Below, one piece after another: positions 17,583 to 26,204 of a DNA stretch of 64,000 nt; positions within the stretch are counted from its first letter, which is position 1; the number at the start of each line of letters is the position of its first letter. The notes below the pieces were generated by a model. The model saw only the letters and a program-made list of their open reading frames with translations, searched no databases and was not told the DNA's origin. Origin of the DNA: Saprospira grandis str. Lewin (lineage in GTDB: Bacteria > Bacteroidota > Bacteroidia > Chitinophagales > Saprospiraceae); assembly GCF_000250635.1 (NCBI RefSeq), contig NC_016940.1:1715001-1779000 (forward strand), given 5' to 3'. Made by a program: the position numbers and the translations under genes.

Positions 17583-18188
17583 ATGCTTCAAGCGCTGCCA
17601 CTCTTTCCCCTCCCCCTAATCAAAATGCCCGGCGAACTGCTCCAACTCCATATCTTTGAGCCCCGCTATCGCAAGTTACTAGAGGACCTCAAAACAGGAG
17701 AGCAGCCGCTTATCGGAATTCCCTGCACTATAGAGGAACCCGCCCAAGCAGGTCAATTAGGCTGCCTAGCCCGCCTAAAGTCTATTATTAAGACCCATCC
17801 AGATGGCCGTGCTGATATCTACCTAGAGGTCATTGATCTCATCCAATTAGATAGCTATAGCCCAAAATGGCTAGACAAACCCTATCCCGGCGGTCAGGTC
17901 CAAGTGCTCAATGCCCAAAATAGCCGCCTTCAGGACCACTGGCTAATGCAACAGCTTCGCCTACTCAAGGCCCAATACCCCCTCGCCCTTCCGCTCTCCC
18001 TACAAAATGATATGGGCGAATTTGACCTCCTAAGCCAACTCCCTATTCAAGATAAGGCCAAACTACACTATCTACAATTGCCCCCAGCTAGCAAGGCCCG
18101 CAAAGCCTTACTCCACTATGAGGTCAAGCAGTTGGGCCTCTTACTGATGCAACAAAAAGCAGTCTATAAAGGCTTTTGCTTTAATTAA
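17583..18188 (+). CDS. Stand-alone Lon N-terminal (substrate-binding) domain protein
   Basis: 201 residues matching the Lon substrate-binding domain without ATPase or protease parts (COG2802 type). Landmarks are LPLFPLPLIKMPGELLQLHIFEPRYRKLLEDL (5-36), IGIPCT and the GCLARLKSI strand typical of the PUA-like N-domain. Free-standing copies are common in bacteria, with no firm role. A four-helix C-terminal part (about 125-200) follows as in Lon. It is a single-gene unit with its own terminator. Confidence 0.85.
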   Translation: MLQALPLFPLPLIKMPGELLQLHIFEPRYRKLLEDLKTGEQPLIGIPCTIEEPAQAGQLGCLARLKSIIKTHPDGRADIYLEVIDLIQLDSYSPKWLDKPYPGGQVQVLNAQNSRLQDHWLMQQLRLLKAQYPLALPLSLQNDMGEFDLLSQLPIQDKAKLHYLQLPPASKARKALLHYEVKQLGLLLMQQKAVYKGFCFN

Positions 18189-18210
18189 ATCAAGCCTTTG
18201 GCCCAATAAT

Positions 18211-18247
18211 AAAGAGGAGCAACTACTGTGGTAGTTGCTCCTCTTTT
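18211..18247 (+). terminator. Intrinsic terminator after the Lon-domain gene
   Basis: AAAGAGGAGCAACTAC, loop TGTG, GTAGTTGCTCCTCTTT: a 16-bp perfect stem with a T tail, 22 bases past the stop. Confidence 0.88.
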
Positions 18248-18250
18248 CGG

Positions 18251-18588
18251 TCTCAGCGAGGGGTTCTCCTAGCCCTACAGAGGGGTTCCCATACCCCTCT
18301 GTAGGGGTCGCATAGTCCTCAGGAGGGGTCTTATACCCCCAAGCGAGGACCTATAATAGTCCTCAAGAGGACCAATGAAAATCCTCTTGAGGACTTTCCT
18401 TAATCCAAGCGAGGACTTCTCCTAATCCTCAGGAGGACGTCTTTAGGTCCTCCTGAGGACCTAAGATAACCCTTGCGAGGACCTCTGCAAATCCTAGCGA
18501 GGACTTCTCTTGATGCTAGCGAGGACCTACAGTAGTCCTAAAGAGGACCTATGCACCTCCTAAGGAGGACCTCTGATAATCCTCTCCC
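18251..18588. repeat. 22-bp tandem array, 15 units plus a partial unit
   Basis: Units follow TCCTNNNGAGGACCTNTNNTAA with a period of 22 bases (one unit of 21). From 18316 to 18579, twelve consecutive units keep exact 22-base spacing. The TCCT...GAGGA part is palindromic in several units (TCCTCAAGAGGA, TCCTCTTGAGGA, TCCTCAGGAGGA). The first four units are GGGG variants (GAGGGGTTC). No reading frame is kept, since 22 is not a multiple of 3, and there are no unique spacers. Confidence 0.9.
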
Positions 18589-18617
18589 TTATTTTAGGCC
18601 CCTATTAGCCAGAATTT

Positions 18618-18654
18618 ACAAAAAAAAAGAGCCAAAGCCCCTAGGCCTTAGCTC
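18618..18654 (-). terminator. Possible terminator on the minus strand beyond sdaA
   Basis: Read on the minus strand, GAGC...GGC/GCC...GCTC forms an interrupted stem followed by eight T. It lies past structured element copy 6 relative to the sdaA stop. Confidence 0.45.
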
Positions 18655-18767
18655 CTATTTAATCCTCTAGAACACAGTAAAAATAGATAGGGCTGCTTGG
18701 CTTCAATGCTCCCCTATAAGGTATAGCCTAGGGCTAAGGGCCTGCGCTGGCCTTTGGCCAGCGCATC

Positions 18768-18898
18768 GGCTGAGGGATGGGCAGCAGTGGCGCGAAGCGC
18801 CAGACCCAGCGGGCGCAGCCCGCGCAGGGCCGAGCAGACCTGCGAGCTGCGATACAGCCCGACCCGAAGGCCCAAAGGGCCGTAGGGGCAGCCCCAAA
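18768..18898 (-). repeat. GC-rich structured element, copy 6 (GGGGCTG subtype)
   Basis: Ends GGCTG/CAGCC. Left hairpin GGCCC/GGGCC with the subtype mark GGGTCGGGC, middle CGGGC/GCCCG, third GGCGC/GCGCC. The GGGG end is 9 bases past the sdaA stop. Confidence 0.9.
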
Positions 18899-18906
18899 CC
18901 CTCCTC

Positions 18907-20355
18907 CTAACATTCAGAAAGGCCAATAGGCACCTGTACAGCCAGCCCACCCTCTGCGGTTTCCTTATACTTAAAGTTCATATCTTGGGCGGTCTCCCAC
19001 ATGGCCAAAATGACCTCATCTAGGGCTACTCTAGCTTGGCCCGGCTCCGTTTCTAGGGCCAAATAGGCGGCATTGATGGCCTTAATGGCCCCCATGCTGT
19101 TGCGCTCAATACAAGGAATTTGGACCAGTCCCCCAATAGGGTCACAGGTAAGGCCCAGATGGTGTTCCATAGCAATTTCGGCAGCGATTAGAGACTGCTC
19201 ATAGCTACCGCCCAGACATTCGGTCAGGGCAGCGGCGGCCATGGCCGAAGATACCCCAATCTCGGCCTGGCAGCCGCCCATAGCTGCAGAGATGGTCGCA
19301 TTGATTTTGAACAAAACCCCCACCTGTCCAGCCGTTAGGAGAAAGCGAGCGATATTCTCCTTCTTAAAGTTATCGGCAAAGCAGATATAATACATCAGCA
19401 CGGCGGGAATCACGCCAGAGGCCCCATTGGTAGGGGCGGTCACCACTCGGCCAAAGGCCGCATTTTCCTCATTGGCAGAGAGGGCAAAGCAGCTGACCCA
19501 CTTAAAAATATCTTGATGTGCATGTTGTTTACTTCGGATCAGGCCGATCCATTCTTGGGCATTACTATAGCTAGCTTGCTCGCCCAATAGGCGTTGCATC
19601 ATGCGGTTGGCGCGGCGGTGCACCTGCAAGCCACCAGGTAAGATTCCCGTTTGATGGCAACCTTTATAGACACAGGCCTTCATGACCTCCCAGATTTCCC
19701 AGGCCTGCAAGAGGCTACTTTCGGCGGGCCGCCATTGCTTCTCTCTTTCCAAGACAAACTGGCTAATCGAGGCGCCATCCATAGCTTGGCAATAATTGAG
19801 AATATCCTTGGCCTTGCGAACCGAATAGCTAGTGACCAGCTCTGGAAAATCCTCCTCTTCTTGGATCGGGCCATGATCTAGGGCCGAGGCCCATTCAATA
19901 AAGCCGCCCCCCACCGAATAATAGGTTTCCTCTAGGGTTTCATTGGCCAAAAAGGCCTTTACTTTTAGTCCATTGGGGTGATAAGGCAGATTTTCGGGCC
20001 AAAACTGCAGATCCTGTTCATAGCAAAAAGGGACCTTTATTTGGCCGCCCAGCAAAATGCGTTTACTCGCCTTAATATCTTGAATACGGGCCCCGATTAG
20101 ATCGGTATCTGTTGTTTTGGGGTCCTCATTGAGCAGGCCCATCAGCACCGCAATATCGGTTCCGTGCCCAATACCCGTCTTGGCCAAAGAGCCATAAAGC
20201 TCCAGCCTAATTTGTTTTACCTTTGGCCAATTCTCGGCCCCAAGTCGTTTGTGAATAAAGTGCAGCATGGCATTCCATGGGCCCAGCGTATGCGAGCTCG
20301 AGGGGCCAACGCCCACCTTAAACATATCAAAAACGCTTAATGAATCCTCTTGCAT
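18907..20355 (-). CDS. sdaA: L-serine ammonia-lyase (single-chain, iron-sulfur type)
   Basis: 482 residues. It deaminates L-serine to pyruvate using a [4Fe-4S] cluster. The N-terminal (beta) domain carries [11 protein letters not shown] (16-26). The C-terminal (alpha) domain carries [31 protein letters not shown] and [16 protein letters not shown], which hold cluster cysteines. Both domains are fused as in the E. coli SdaA/SdaB type, and length is normal. It is divergent from the BamA-like gene. Confidence 0.93.
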   Translation of the reverse strand: MQEDSLSVFDMFKVGVGPSSSHTLGPWNAMLHFIHKRLGAENWPKVKQIRLELYGSLAKTGIGHGTDIAVLMGLLNEDPKTTDTDLIGARIQDIKASKRILLGGQIKVPFCYEQDLQFWPENLPYHPNGLKVKAFLANETLEETYYSVGGGFIEWASALDHGPIQEEEDFPELVTSYSVRKAKDILNYCQAMDGASISQFVLEREKQWRPAESSLLQAWEIWEVMKACVYKGCHQTGILPGGLQVHRRANRMMQRLLGEQASYSNAQEWIGLIRSKQHAHQDIFKWVSCFALSANEENAAFGRVVTAPTNGASGVIPAVLMYYICFADNFKKENIARFLLTAGQVGVLFKINATISAAMGGCQAEIGVSSAMAAAALTECLGGSYEQSLIAAEIAMEHHLGLTCDPIGGLVQIPCIERNSMGAIKAINAAYLALETEPGQARVALDEVILAMWETAQDMNFKYKETAEGGLAVQVPIGLSEC

Positions 20356-20449
20356 AGTTGTTGTTTTCTGTACAGACGAAATTACAATCTTTATTCAATT
20401 CGCCTAAGTCCCCTACTTTAAATCGCTTAAAAGTTTTGTTATTATTTAT

Positions 20450-20585
20450 TTGGGGCTGCCCCTACGGCCCTTTAGGCCTTCGGGTCGGGCTGTGCGGGGG
20501 CTCGCAGGTTTGCTCGGCCCTGCGCTTTTTCGCTGCGCTCAAAAGCTGGGTCTGGCCTTCGGCCACCCCCTAGCATCCCTCAGCC
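20450..20585 (+). repeat. GC-rich structured element, copy 7 (GGGGCTG subtype)
   Basis: Ends GGCTG/CAGCC. Left hairpin around GGCCC-TTTA-GGCC, middle GCTTTT/AAAAGC, third GGCC-TTC-GGCC. It lies between two divergent genes. Confidence 0.88.
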
Positions 20586-20641
20586 ATAGGGGCGGGCTAA
20601 AGCCCTTCGCAAATCCCCCTCTCTTCAAAACAGCTTAGTCT

Positions 20642-22432
20642 ATGCCTTCCTTGCTTATATTTTTGCTTTGCCTATGCTCTACTGTTGTTGTTTATGGGCA
20701 GCAGTTTTCCTTAGCCTTTCCCTTAGACAGTTTGCCCAAGCGCTGGCTCAAGAAGCAGGCCCCGCCTGAGGGTTTAACTGCTGCGGCCTTGCAGCAATAC
20801 TGGCCCAAACAATTGGCTAGGCTACATCAGTTAGGTTATTTGGAGGCCCAATTGGGTCTGCCGAGGCAGTTGGATAGTCAGGCTTATGTTTTGCCCGTTA
20901 TCTTGGGCCCTGTCTATCACTTAGAGCAGTTGGCCCTAGATAGCATTTCGCCTTATCAGTTGGCGGCCTTGGGGCCAAAGTATTGGGATTTGGAGGGCCG
21001 GGCTTTTTCTATGGCCCAAATTGATGAACTAGAACTGGCCTTATTAAAATATGCCGAGCGCCATGGTTATCCCTTTGCACAGACCCATTGGCAGCTGAAC
21101 AAAATAGCGGGGCAGGATATTTCGGCCCAGCTGCTATTGGACCAAGGGCCATTGATTCGCTTAGATAGTTTGGATATTCGGCGGAAGGGGAAAAAGAAAG
21201 GTCCTCCTCCTATTCGCAAGGGGTTTTTGTCTCCCTATTTGGGCCTAAAGCAGGGCCAGCTCTATGATGAGCGGAAAATACAGGCTATTCGCAAGCGGAT
21301 AGCGGAGCTTCCTTTTTTGGCCCTAACGGCCGACCCCTACATTCTATTTGAGGGGAATTTGGCTCGGCCCATTTTATTTCTGCAGAAGAAAAACGCCAGT
21401 CGCTTTGATGTCATCTTTGGTCTATTGCCCAATGAGAATGCGATTCCTCCAGCACCAAAATTCAAATTTACGGGGCAGGTAGATATAGAACTGCTCAACC
21501 CCTTTGGGCGGGGGCAGCGGATTTCGGGCAAATGGCAACAATTTGAGACGGGCCGTTCGGAATTGAACCTAGCCTATTCGGCCCCTTATATCTTTAGAAC
21601 GCCATTGGGTTTGGCGGGCGACTTCTCTATATATCGGAGAGACAGCACTTATATCGACATTATTGGGGAATTGGGGATTAGCTATCTATTTGATGGAAAC
21701 CAAGAACTGACTGCTTTTTGGAAAAACAGTAGTACAAGCGTGCAGCAAATGGACACCTTAGCGGTTTTACAAAATCGGAAACTGCCCAATTTGGTTGATA
21801 GTCGGCAAAATATGTTGGGCTTAGCCTATCAGTTGAGGCGGGTAGATTATCGTTGGAACCCTAGGCGGGGATTTATCTTGGGGTTAGAGGGGAGTTTGGG
21901 GCAGAAAACCGTCAGGCCCAATTCGGCCATATTGAACTTAAGGGACCCTGCTGATTTGGACTTTGATTTTGGGCAGCTTTACGATAGCGTCAGTGCGGTG
22001 GCCCAATACCAACTGAGTACAGACCTACAATACTTTTTGCCCTTAGCCAGTCGGCTGACTATTATGGGGCGGCATCGGATGGGCTACCTACTTGGCGCAG
22101 CGGAAAAGTATGATAATGAGTTATTTCGTTTGGGGGGGCAACAACTTTTAAGAGCCTTTGATGAACAAAGCATACTCTCAGAATATTATCATTTGGTCAG
22201 TTTAGAAGTTCGTTATATTTTGGGACAGAACAGCTACAGCTACCTATTTGGGGAGCTAGCTCAGTTTGAGCAGTCTAATAATCAACGCAAAACTTATGCT
22301 TTTGGGGCAGGATTGGCCTTAGAAACCCCAGTAGGGGTATTTGCAATAAGTTATGCTTTGGGAAACTATTGGGAAAATGCTATTTTGTTTCGCAATGCAA
22401 AAATTCATTTTGGCTACCTAAATCGCTTTTAA
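20642..22432 (+). CDS. BamA/TamA-like outer-membrane protein (Omp85 superfamily)
   Basis: 596 residues with a signal peptide (ending VVYGQQ). Residues ~45-250 look like POTRA-type modules (YLEAQLGL, VILGPVYHLEQLALD, AERHGYPFAQTHWQLNK, LLLDQGPLIRLDSLDIRRKG). From ~260 a 16-strand-barrel-like region runs to the terminal aromatic HFGYLNRF. The segment RLGGQQLLRAFDEQSI resembles the conserved (V/I)RG(F/Y) loop of the family, with RAF in its place. It is too short to be the main BamA (~800 aa). It is likely a TamA-type or accessory assembly factor. The cargo is unknown. Confidence 0.75.
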   Translation: MPSLLIFLLCLCSTVVVYGQQFSLAFPLDSLPKRWLKKQAPPEGLTAAALQQYWPKQLARLHQLGYLEAQLGLPRQLDSQAYVLPVILGPVYHLEQLALDSISPYQLAALGPKYWDLEGRAFSMAQIDELELALLKYAERHGYPFAQTHWQLNKIAGQDISAQLLLDQGPLIRLDSLDIRRKGKKKGPPPIRKGFLSPYLGLKQGQLYDERKIQAIRKRIAELPFLALTADPYILFEGNLARPILFLQKKNASRFDVIFGLLPNENAIPPAPKFKFTGQVDIELLNPFGRGQRISGKWQQFETGRSELNLAYSAPYIFRTPLGLAGDFSIYRRDSTYIDIIGELGISYLFDGNQELTAFWKNSSTSVQQMDTLAVLQNRKLPNLVDSRQNMLGLAYQLRRVDYRWNPRRGFILGLEGSLGQKTVRPNSAILNLRDPADLDFDFGQLYDSVSAVAQYQLSTDLQYFLPLASRLTIMGRHRMGYLLGAAEKYDNELFRLGGQQLLRAFDEQSILSEYYHLVSLEVRYILGQNSYSYLFGELAQFEQSNNQRKTYAFGAGLALETPVGVFAISYALGNYWENAILFRNAKIHFGYLNRF

Positions 22433-22480
22433 GTGACAGCGGGCCAGCGGCGGCAGCTAATAGCAAGAAAACCGTTGAGC

Positions 22481-22611
22481 GGCCTAGGGATGGAAAGCAG
22501 TGGCCCAAAGGGCCAGACCCAGCCGCCGCAGGCGGCGCAGGGCCGAGCGAACAGCGAGCTGCGACACAGCCCGCCCCAAGGCCCATTGGGCCGCAGGGGA
22601 GGCCCCTAAAA
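22481..22611 (-). repeat. GC-rich structured element, copy 8
   Basis: Ends GGCCT/AGGCC. Left and third hairpins GGCCC/GGGCC, middle CCGCC/GGCGG. The core is the variant GCTCGCTGTTCGCTCGGCC instead of GCTCGCAGGTCTGCTCGGCC. The GGGG end is 34 bases before the Crp/Fnr start codon. Confidence 0.88.
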
Positions 22612-22644
22612 ATAATATGCTAATAAAAAACAAGCCCTACTAAG

Positions 22645-23316
22645 ATGGAATTAACGACACACCTAATCCGCAAATCTTTTCCCTTACTCACGGAACTAGA
22701 GTTGCAAAATGAAATTGTAGAATGTTCGACCTTGCGAGCATTTGATGCCAATGAGACCTTAATGGACTATGGCGATTACATTCGTCATGTGCCCTTGATG
22801 ATAGAGGGGAGTATAAAAGTTTTGCGTCAGTCGGATGATGGCAATGAATTATTTTTGTACTATCTCAATGGGGGTGACACCTGTGCGATGGCCTTTACTT
22901 GTTGCATGATGCGCAGGAAGAGTGAGATTCGGACCATTACGGAGGAGGCCAGTCAGGTTATTTTTATTCCTTTGCAAAAAATGGAAGATTGGATGGGGCA
23001 ATATCGGAGTTGGCGCGAGTTTGTGATGACCTCTTACAACAACCGTTTTGAGGAACTATTTAGTGCTTTAGACAACATTGCCTTTTTGAAGATGGACGAG
23101 CGTTTGCTGCGTTATTTGGCCAGCAAGTCGCGTTCTTTGGGGCAGAAGATGCTCAACACCACGCATCAGGAAATTGCCAGAGAGCTAAATGCTTCTAGAG
23201 AGGCTGTTTCTCGTTTGCTCAAGAAGCTAGAGCGCAAGCAACTGCTTCGTTTGGGCCGCAATAAAATTGAATTATTATTGGAGCCAGAGGCCTTAGAGAA
23301 CTGGAGCCGAGACTAG
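22645..23316 (+). CDS. Crp/Fnr-family transcriptional regulator
   Basis: 223 residues. An N-terminal cyclic-nucleotide-binding-like barrel (about 12-130, with GSIKVLRQSDDGNELFLYYLNGGDTCAM) is linked by a long helix to a winged helix-turn-helix (172-198, TTHQEIARELNASREAVSRL). The Cys pattern (C80, C86, C87) is not that of Fnr iron-sulfur sensors, although several cysteines are close together. The effector is unknown. No obvious target operon adjoins it. The gene stands alone, with a strong terminator. Confidence 0.9.
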   Translation: MELTTHLIRKSFPLLTELELQNEIVECSTLRAFDANETLMDYGDYIRHVPLMIEGSIKVLRQSDDGNELFLYYLNGGDTCAMAFTCCMMRRKSEIRTITEEASQVIFIPLQKMEDWMGQYRSWREFVMTSYNNRFEELFSALDNIAFLKMDERLLRYLASKSRSLGQKMLNTTHQEIARELNASREAVSRLLKKLERKQLLRLGRNKIELLLEPEALENWSRD

Positions 23317-23330
23317 GTTTTGGGGAAGAA

Positions 23331-23367
23331 AAAAGACCACTTTCTGTATAGAAAGTGGTCTTTTTTT
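23331..23367 (+). terminator. Bidirectional intrinsic terminator
   Basis: AAAAGACCACTTTC, loop TGTATA, GAAAGTGGTC then T7. It sits between the convergent Crp/Fnr and OmpA-family genes. Confidence 0.9.
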
Positions 23368-23385
23368 ATGCTTATGCCGCTCCTT

Positions 23386-25941
23386 TTAGTTTGTGCTAGA
23401 AGTGGATTCGTTCCTACCGTTTTCTTCTTCTACGGCGGGCGCTTCGGGGCAACCTTGGCAGGGGTCTACACTAATGCCATCCATACGTTTGAGTGATTTC
23501 AGCTCGGTGCCGTCCTCTTTCCAATCGATAATAGTAAACTCTGTACGGCGGTTTTCCTGATGTTCCTCTTCGGTACAGGGGATGCCATCATAGCAATCGT
23601 TGAGCATGACTTTTTCGCCCATACCTTTAGCTTTGAGGCGTTTTTTGGGAATTCCTTTTCTCATCAGGTAGCGGACCACCGACTCTGCGCGGCGGTTAGA
23701 GAGGCGTTGATTACTGCGTCTTTTTCCGCGGGCATCGGTATGAGAAGTAAAGCGTACAGAAGCTTGGGGGAACATTTCGAGAAATGCCACCAAAGAATCT
23801 AGGCCAGGGCGGGCATCGGGGCGGATATTAGCTCTATTAAAATCGTAGAAAATGTGTACGATTTCGGGAACGCCTTCTGGGCGTTGGAACCAGATTGTAT
23901 CGCCTTCTGGCGTGACCATATAGATTTTGTTGCCATTAACATCGATATAATTCTTATTGCCTTCTTGGTCCTCACATTCATCATATCCATTTTCATCTTG
24001 ATTACCTGTGGGCAGGCAATCTTCGGGAAACTTCTTTTGGTCGGGGCAATCGGCGGTACCGGGCAGGCAGTTGATGGCCAAATCCACCTCGATTGCTTCA
24101 TCGCCTTTACCGATATTTCTGGTCGTAAAGGTAGAAGACGACTTCGTATAGCCATCTTTAGAAACGATCAGTTGGTAATCACAATCCTCATTGATTTCGA
24201 GGAACTCATAATAACCTGTTTCATCGGTTAGGGTAGAGAGCTCATTGAGTGTTCCCTCACAATCTGATTTTAGGCGGACCAAAGCATTGCCTAAAGGTTG
24301 TTCAGAGTAGCCATCGATTACGGTACCTCCTACATCAAACACTCTTTCGAGGTCTAGAGGAATTTGGATCACCACCGTTTGGCCGGGTTTGATATCTGCG
24401 GCCTTTGTACGAACATTATTGGGGCGGTAGTTAAGCATTTCTGCGGCAAAATCGCAGGGATTATCGAGTCCTACTTCCAAAAAGGCCTTACCGTCTCGGT
24501 TGGTGGTATAGCTATCTACGGAGCTACAGGCGGTATAGACCGTAGCGCCTTCAATGGGCATTTCGGTAGCTTTATCAAAAACGATCACCTCTACAGAGAT
24601 AGACAGCTTCGTAAAGCTATAAATTTGGTCGCCTACGCCATCATCGCCTTGGCCCTCGCCATTATCGCGATTAGAGGCGATTAGTCCGTAAGTTTTGGTT
24701 TCATTCATCGTAATCGAGAAATCGTCCTTATTACTATTGATCGGGTAACCGAGGTTGACGGGATCTAGCCAGGCGCCATAGCTTTCGGTCACCTTATAAA
24801 TATCTAGTCCACCAAGGCCGATTAGGCCATTCGAGGCAAAATAGAGGGTCATATCTACGCCTTCGCCATGGGCAAAGGGGAAAGCCTCATCGCCTTCTGT
24901 GTTTACGGTGGGGCCTAAATTGACAGGCACCGACCAGCGGCCGGCCTCCATATAAGAGGCATAGAGATCTAGTCCTCCAAATCCCCCGGGCATATCGGAG
25001 GCAAAAAAGAGCATAGTTCCATCCTTAGACAAAGAGGGATGCATCACATTATAGCCTTCATCATTGAAGTCGACCCCTTCGGGTTTATCCCATTTATCCC
25101 CTTTTTTATTGACCAGGTAGATTTTTTGGCGGAGCACGCCATCTTCATTTCCGGCCTTACCATCTAAATCGGTAGCCGAGAAATAAGCCTGCGTTTGGTC
25201 GGCATTAAAGGTAATTGGGCCAATATGGCGGGGTGTTTTACGGATCTTCTTGGCGTATTTTTCGGGTTCGCCATAATCATAGATATACTTCTTTTCATCT
25301 TTGAGGGTCAGTTCAAAGTCAAAGAGTTGGGCAAAGCCGTCTTCGGTCCATTTATCTTCTACAATTTTGGTCGGAAACTTAGACTTAACGCGGTCTCTAG
25401 TCGAGCTAATAATCACTCTTTCTTTTTCGCCATCTTTATATAATACGGGCGAAAAGTCATCGGCATTACTGCTCAGCTCTGGCCGTACCTCTAGGTCGTA
25501 GAGGTCTCCCGAGGCCCTGAGATTATCTACCATAGATTCCTCGCAGGCTTTTTCTAGAAAGCGAGCTCGGGTATCATCGGGCATAAGTTTGAGGTATTCT
25601 CTCACCCATTTGGTGGCCTTTTGGCATTTGCCATTCATTTGTAGGGCCTGCGCATAATAAAGCAAAGTAATGGGTGGGGCCTGTGGCATCAGCGACACTT
25701 GTCCGTACCAATACTCCATTTCATCAGAGTTGCGGAGCATACGGTAACATTCAGCAATATTGAGTTTGGCCTCTGATTCATCATACTTCTCCAACACCTT
25801 TAGATAGACATCAATAGCGGCCTGATAATTATAGTCCTCCATCAGGCGTTTTGCCTTACGCAACTTTCCTTTTTGGGCCATTAGGCCTGTGCCCAAAAGG
25901 CTAAATAAAAGTAGTAGAAGAAAGGATTTATTATAACGCAT
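23386..25941 (-). CDS. PorE-like outer-membrane protein: TPR, PD40 propeller, carboxypeptidase-regulatory-like and OmpA domains
   Basis: 851 residues from the ATG at 25941, which gives the signal peptide MRYNKSFLLLLLFSLLGTGLMAQ; the frame upstream opens only with a TTG. Order: TPR-like helices (about 30-150), PD40/WD40-like blades with YFSATDLDG, HPSLSKDGTMLFFASDMPGG and YFASNGLIGLGGLDIY, a carboxypeptidase-regulatory-like domain (GGTVIDGYSEQPLGNALVRL), and a C-terminal OmpA peptidoglycan-binding domain (IFYDFNRANI, TSHTDARGKRRSNQRLSNRRAESV). This is the domain order of type IX secretion PorE. The next gene upstream is PorP/SprF-like, as often in Bacteroidota. A role in type IX secretion or gliding is inferred. 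Confidence 0.85.
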   Translation of the reverse strand: MRYNKSFLLLLLFSLLGTGLMAQKGKLRKAKRLMEDYNYQAAIDVYLKVLEKYDESEAKLNIAECYRMLRNSDEMEYWYGQVSLMPQAPPITLLYYAQALQMNGKCQKATKWVREYLKLMPDDTRARFLEKACEESMVDNLRASGDLYDLEVRPELSSNADDFSPVLYKDGEKERVIISSTRDRVKSKFPTKIVEDKWTEDGFAQLFDFELTLKDEKKYIYDYGEPEKYAKKIRKTPRHIGPITFNADQTQAYFSATDLDGKAGNEDGVLRQKIYLVNKKGDKWDKPEGVDFNDEGYNVMHPSLSKDGTMLFFASDMPGGFGGLDLYASYMEAGRWSVPVNLGPTVNTEGDEAFPFAHGEGVDMTLYFASNGLIGLGGLDIYKVTESYGAWLDPVNLGYPINSNKDDFSITMNETKTYGLIASNRDNGEGQGDDGVGDQIYSFTKLSISVEVIVFDKATEMPIEGATVYTACSSVDSYTTNRDGKAFLEVGLDNPCDFAAEMLNYRPNNVRTKAADIKPGQTVVIQIPLDLERVFDVGGTVIDGYSEQPLGNALVRLKSDCEGTLNELSTLTDETGYYEFLEINEDCDYQLIVSKDGYTKSSSTFTTRNIGKGDEAIEVDLAINCLPGTADCPDQKKFPEDCLPTGNQDENGYDECEDQEGNKNYIDVNGNKIYMVTPEGDTIWFQRPEGVPEIVHIFYDFNRANIRPDARPGLDSLVAFLEMFPQASVRFTSHTDARGKRRSNQRLSNRRAESVVRYLMRKGIPKKRLKAKGMGEKVMLNDCYDGIPCTEEEHQENRRTEFTIIDWKEDGTELKSLKRMDGISVDPCQGCPEAPAVEEENGRNESTSSTN

Positions 25942-25972
25942 ATATGTTTTATTTAAGCACAAGACACTTTTA

Positions 25973-26102
25973 TTTTGGGGCTGCCCCTCGCTTTGCTCGG
26001 GTCGGGCTGTGTCAGGGCTCGCAGGTCTGCTCGGCCCTTCGTTTTTTCGCTGCGCTCAAAAACTCGGTCTGGCCTTCGGCCACCCTTATCCATCCCTCAG
26101 CC
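25973..26102 (+). repeat. GC-rich structured element, copy 9 (GGGGCTG subtype)
   Basis: Ends GGCTG/CAGCC. Middle hairpin GTTTTT/AAAAAC, third GGCC-TTC-GGCC. It lies between the PorE-like and PorP/SprF-like genes, which share a strand, so it interrupts a possible two-gene unit. Confidence 0.88.
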
Positions 26103-26131
26103 TGCGGCGGCTTTGCCGCCTGCCAAACGCA

Positions 26132-26185
26132 GAAAGAGCAGCATAAAAGGTCCTGTACTTAGTCGTTTTATTTTGCTGCTCTTTC
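26132..26185 (-). terminator. Weak long-loop hairpin after the PorP/SprF gene
   Basis: AAAGAGCAGCA pairs with TGCTGCTCTTT across a loop of about 31 bases. It lies 20 bases past the stop of the minus-strand gene. The T-tract is poor, so termination is uncertain. Confidence 0.35.
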
Positions 26186-26204
26186 CTTGGGTTCAACTTT
26201 AATT

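Noticed and set aside
18251-18588. CRISPR array
   Set aside because: Units are contiguous with no unique spacers of constant length, and no cas genes are present. The same holds for 35183-35425.
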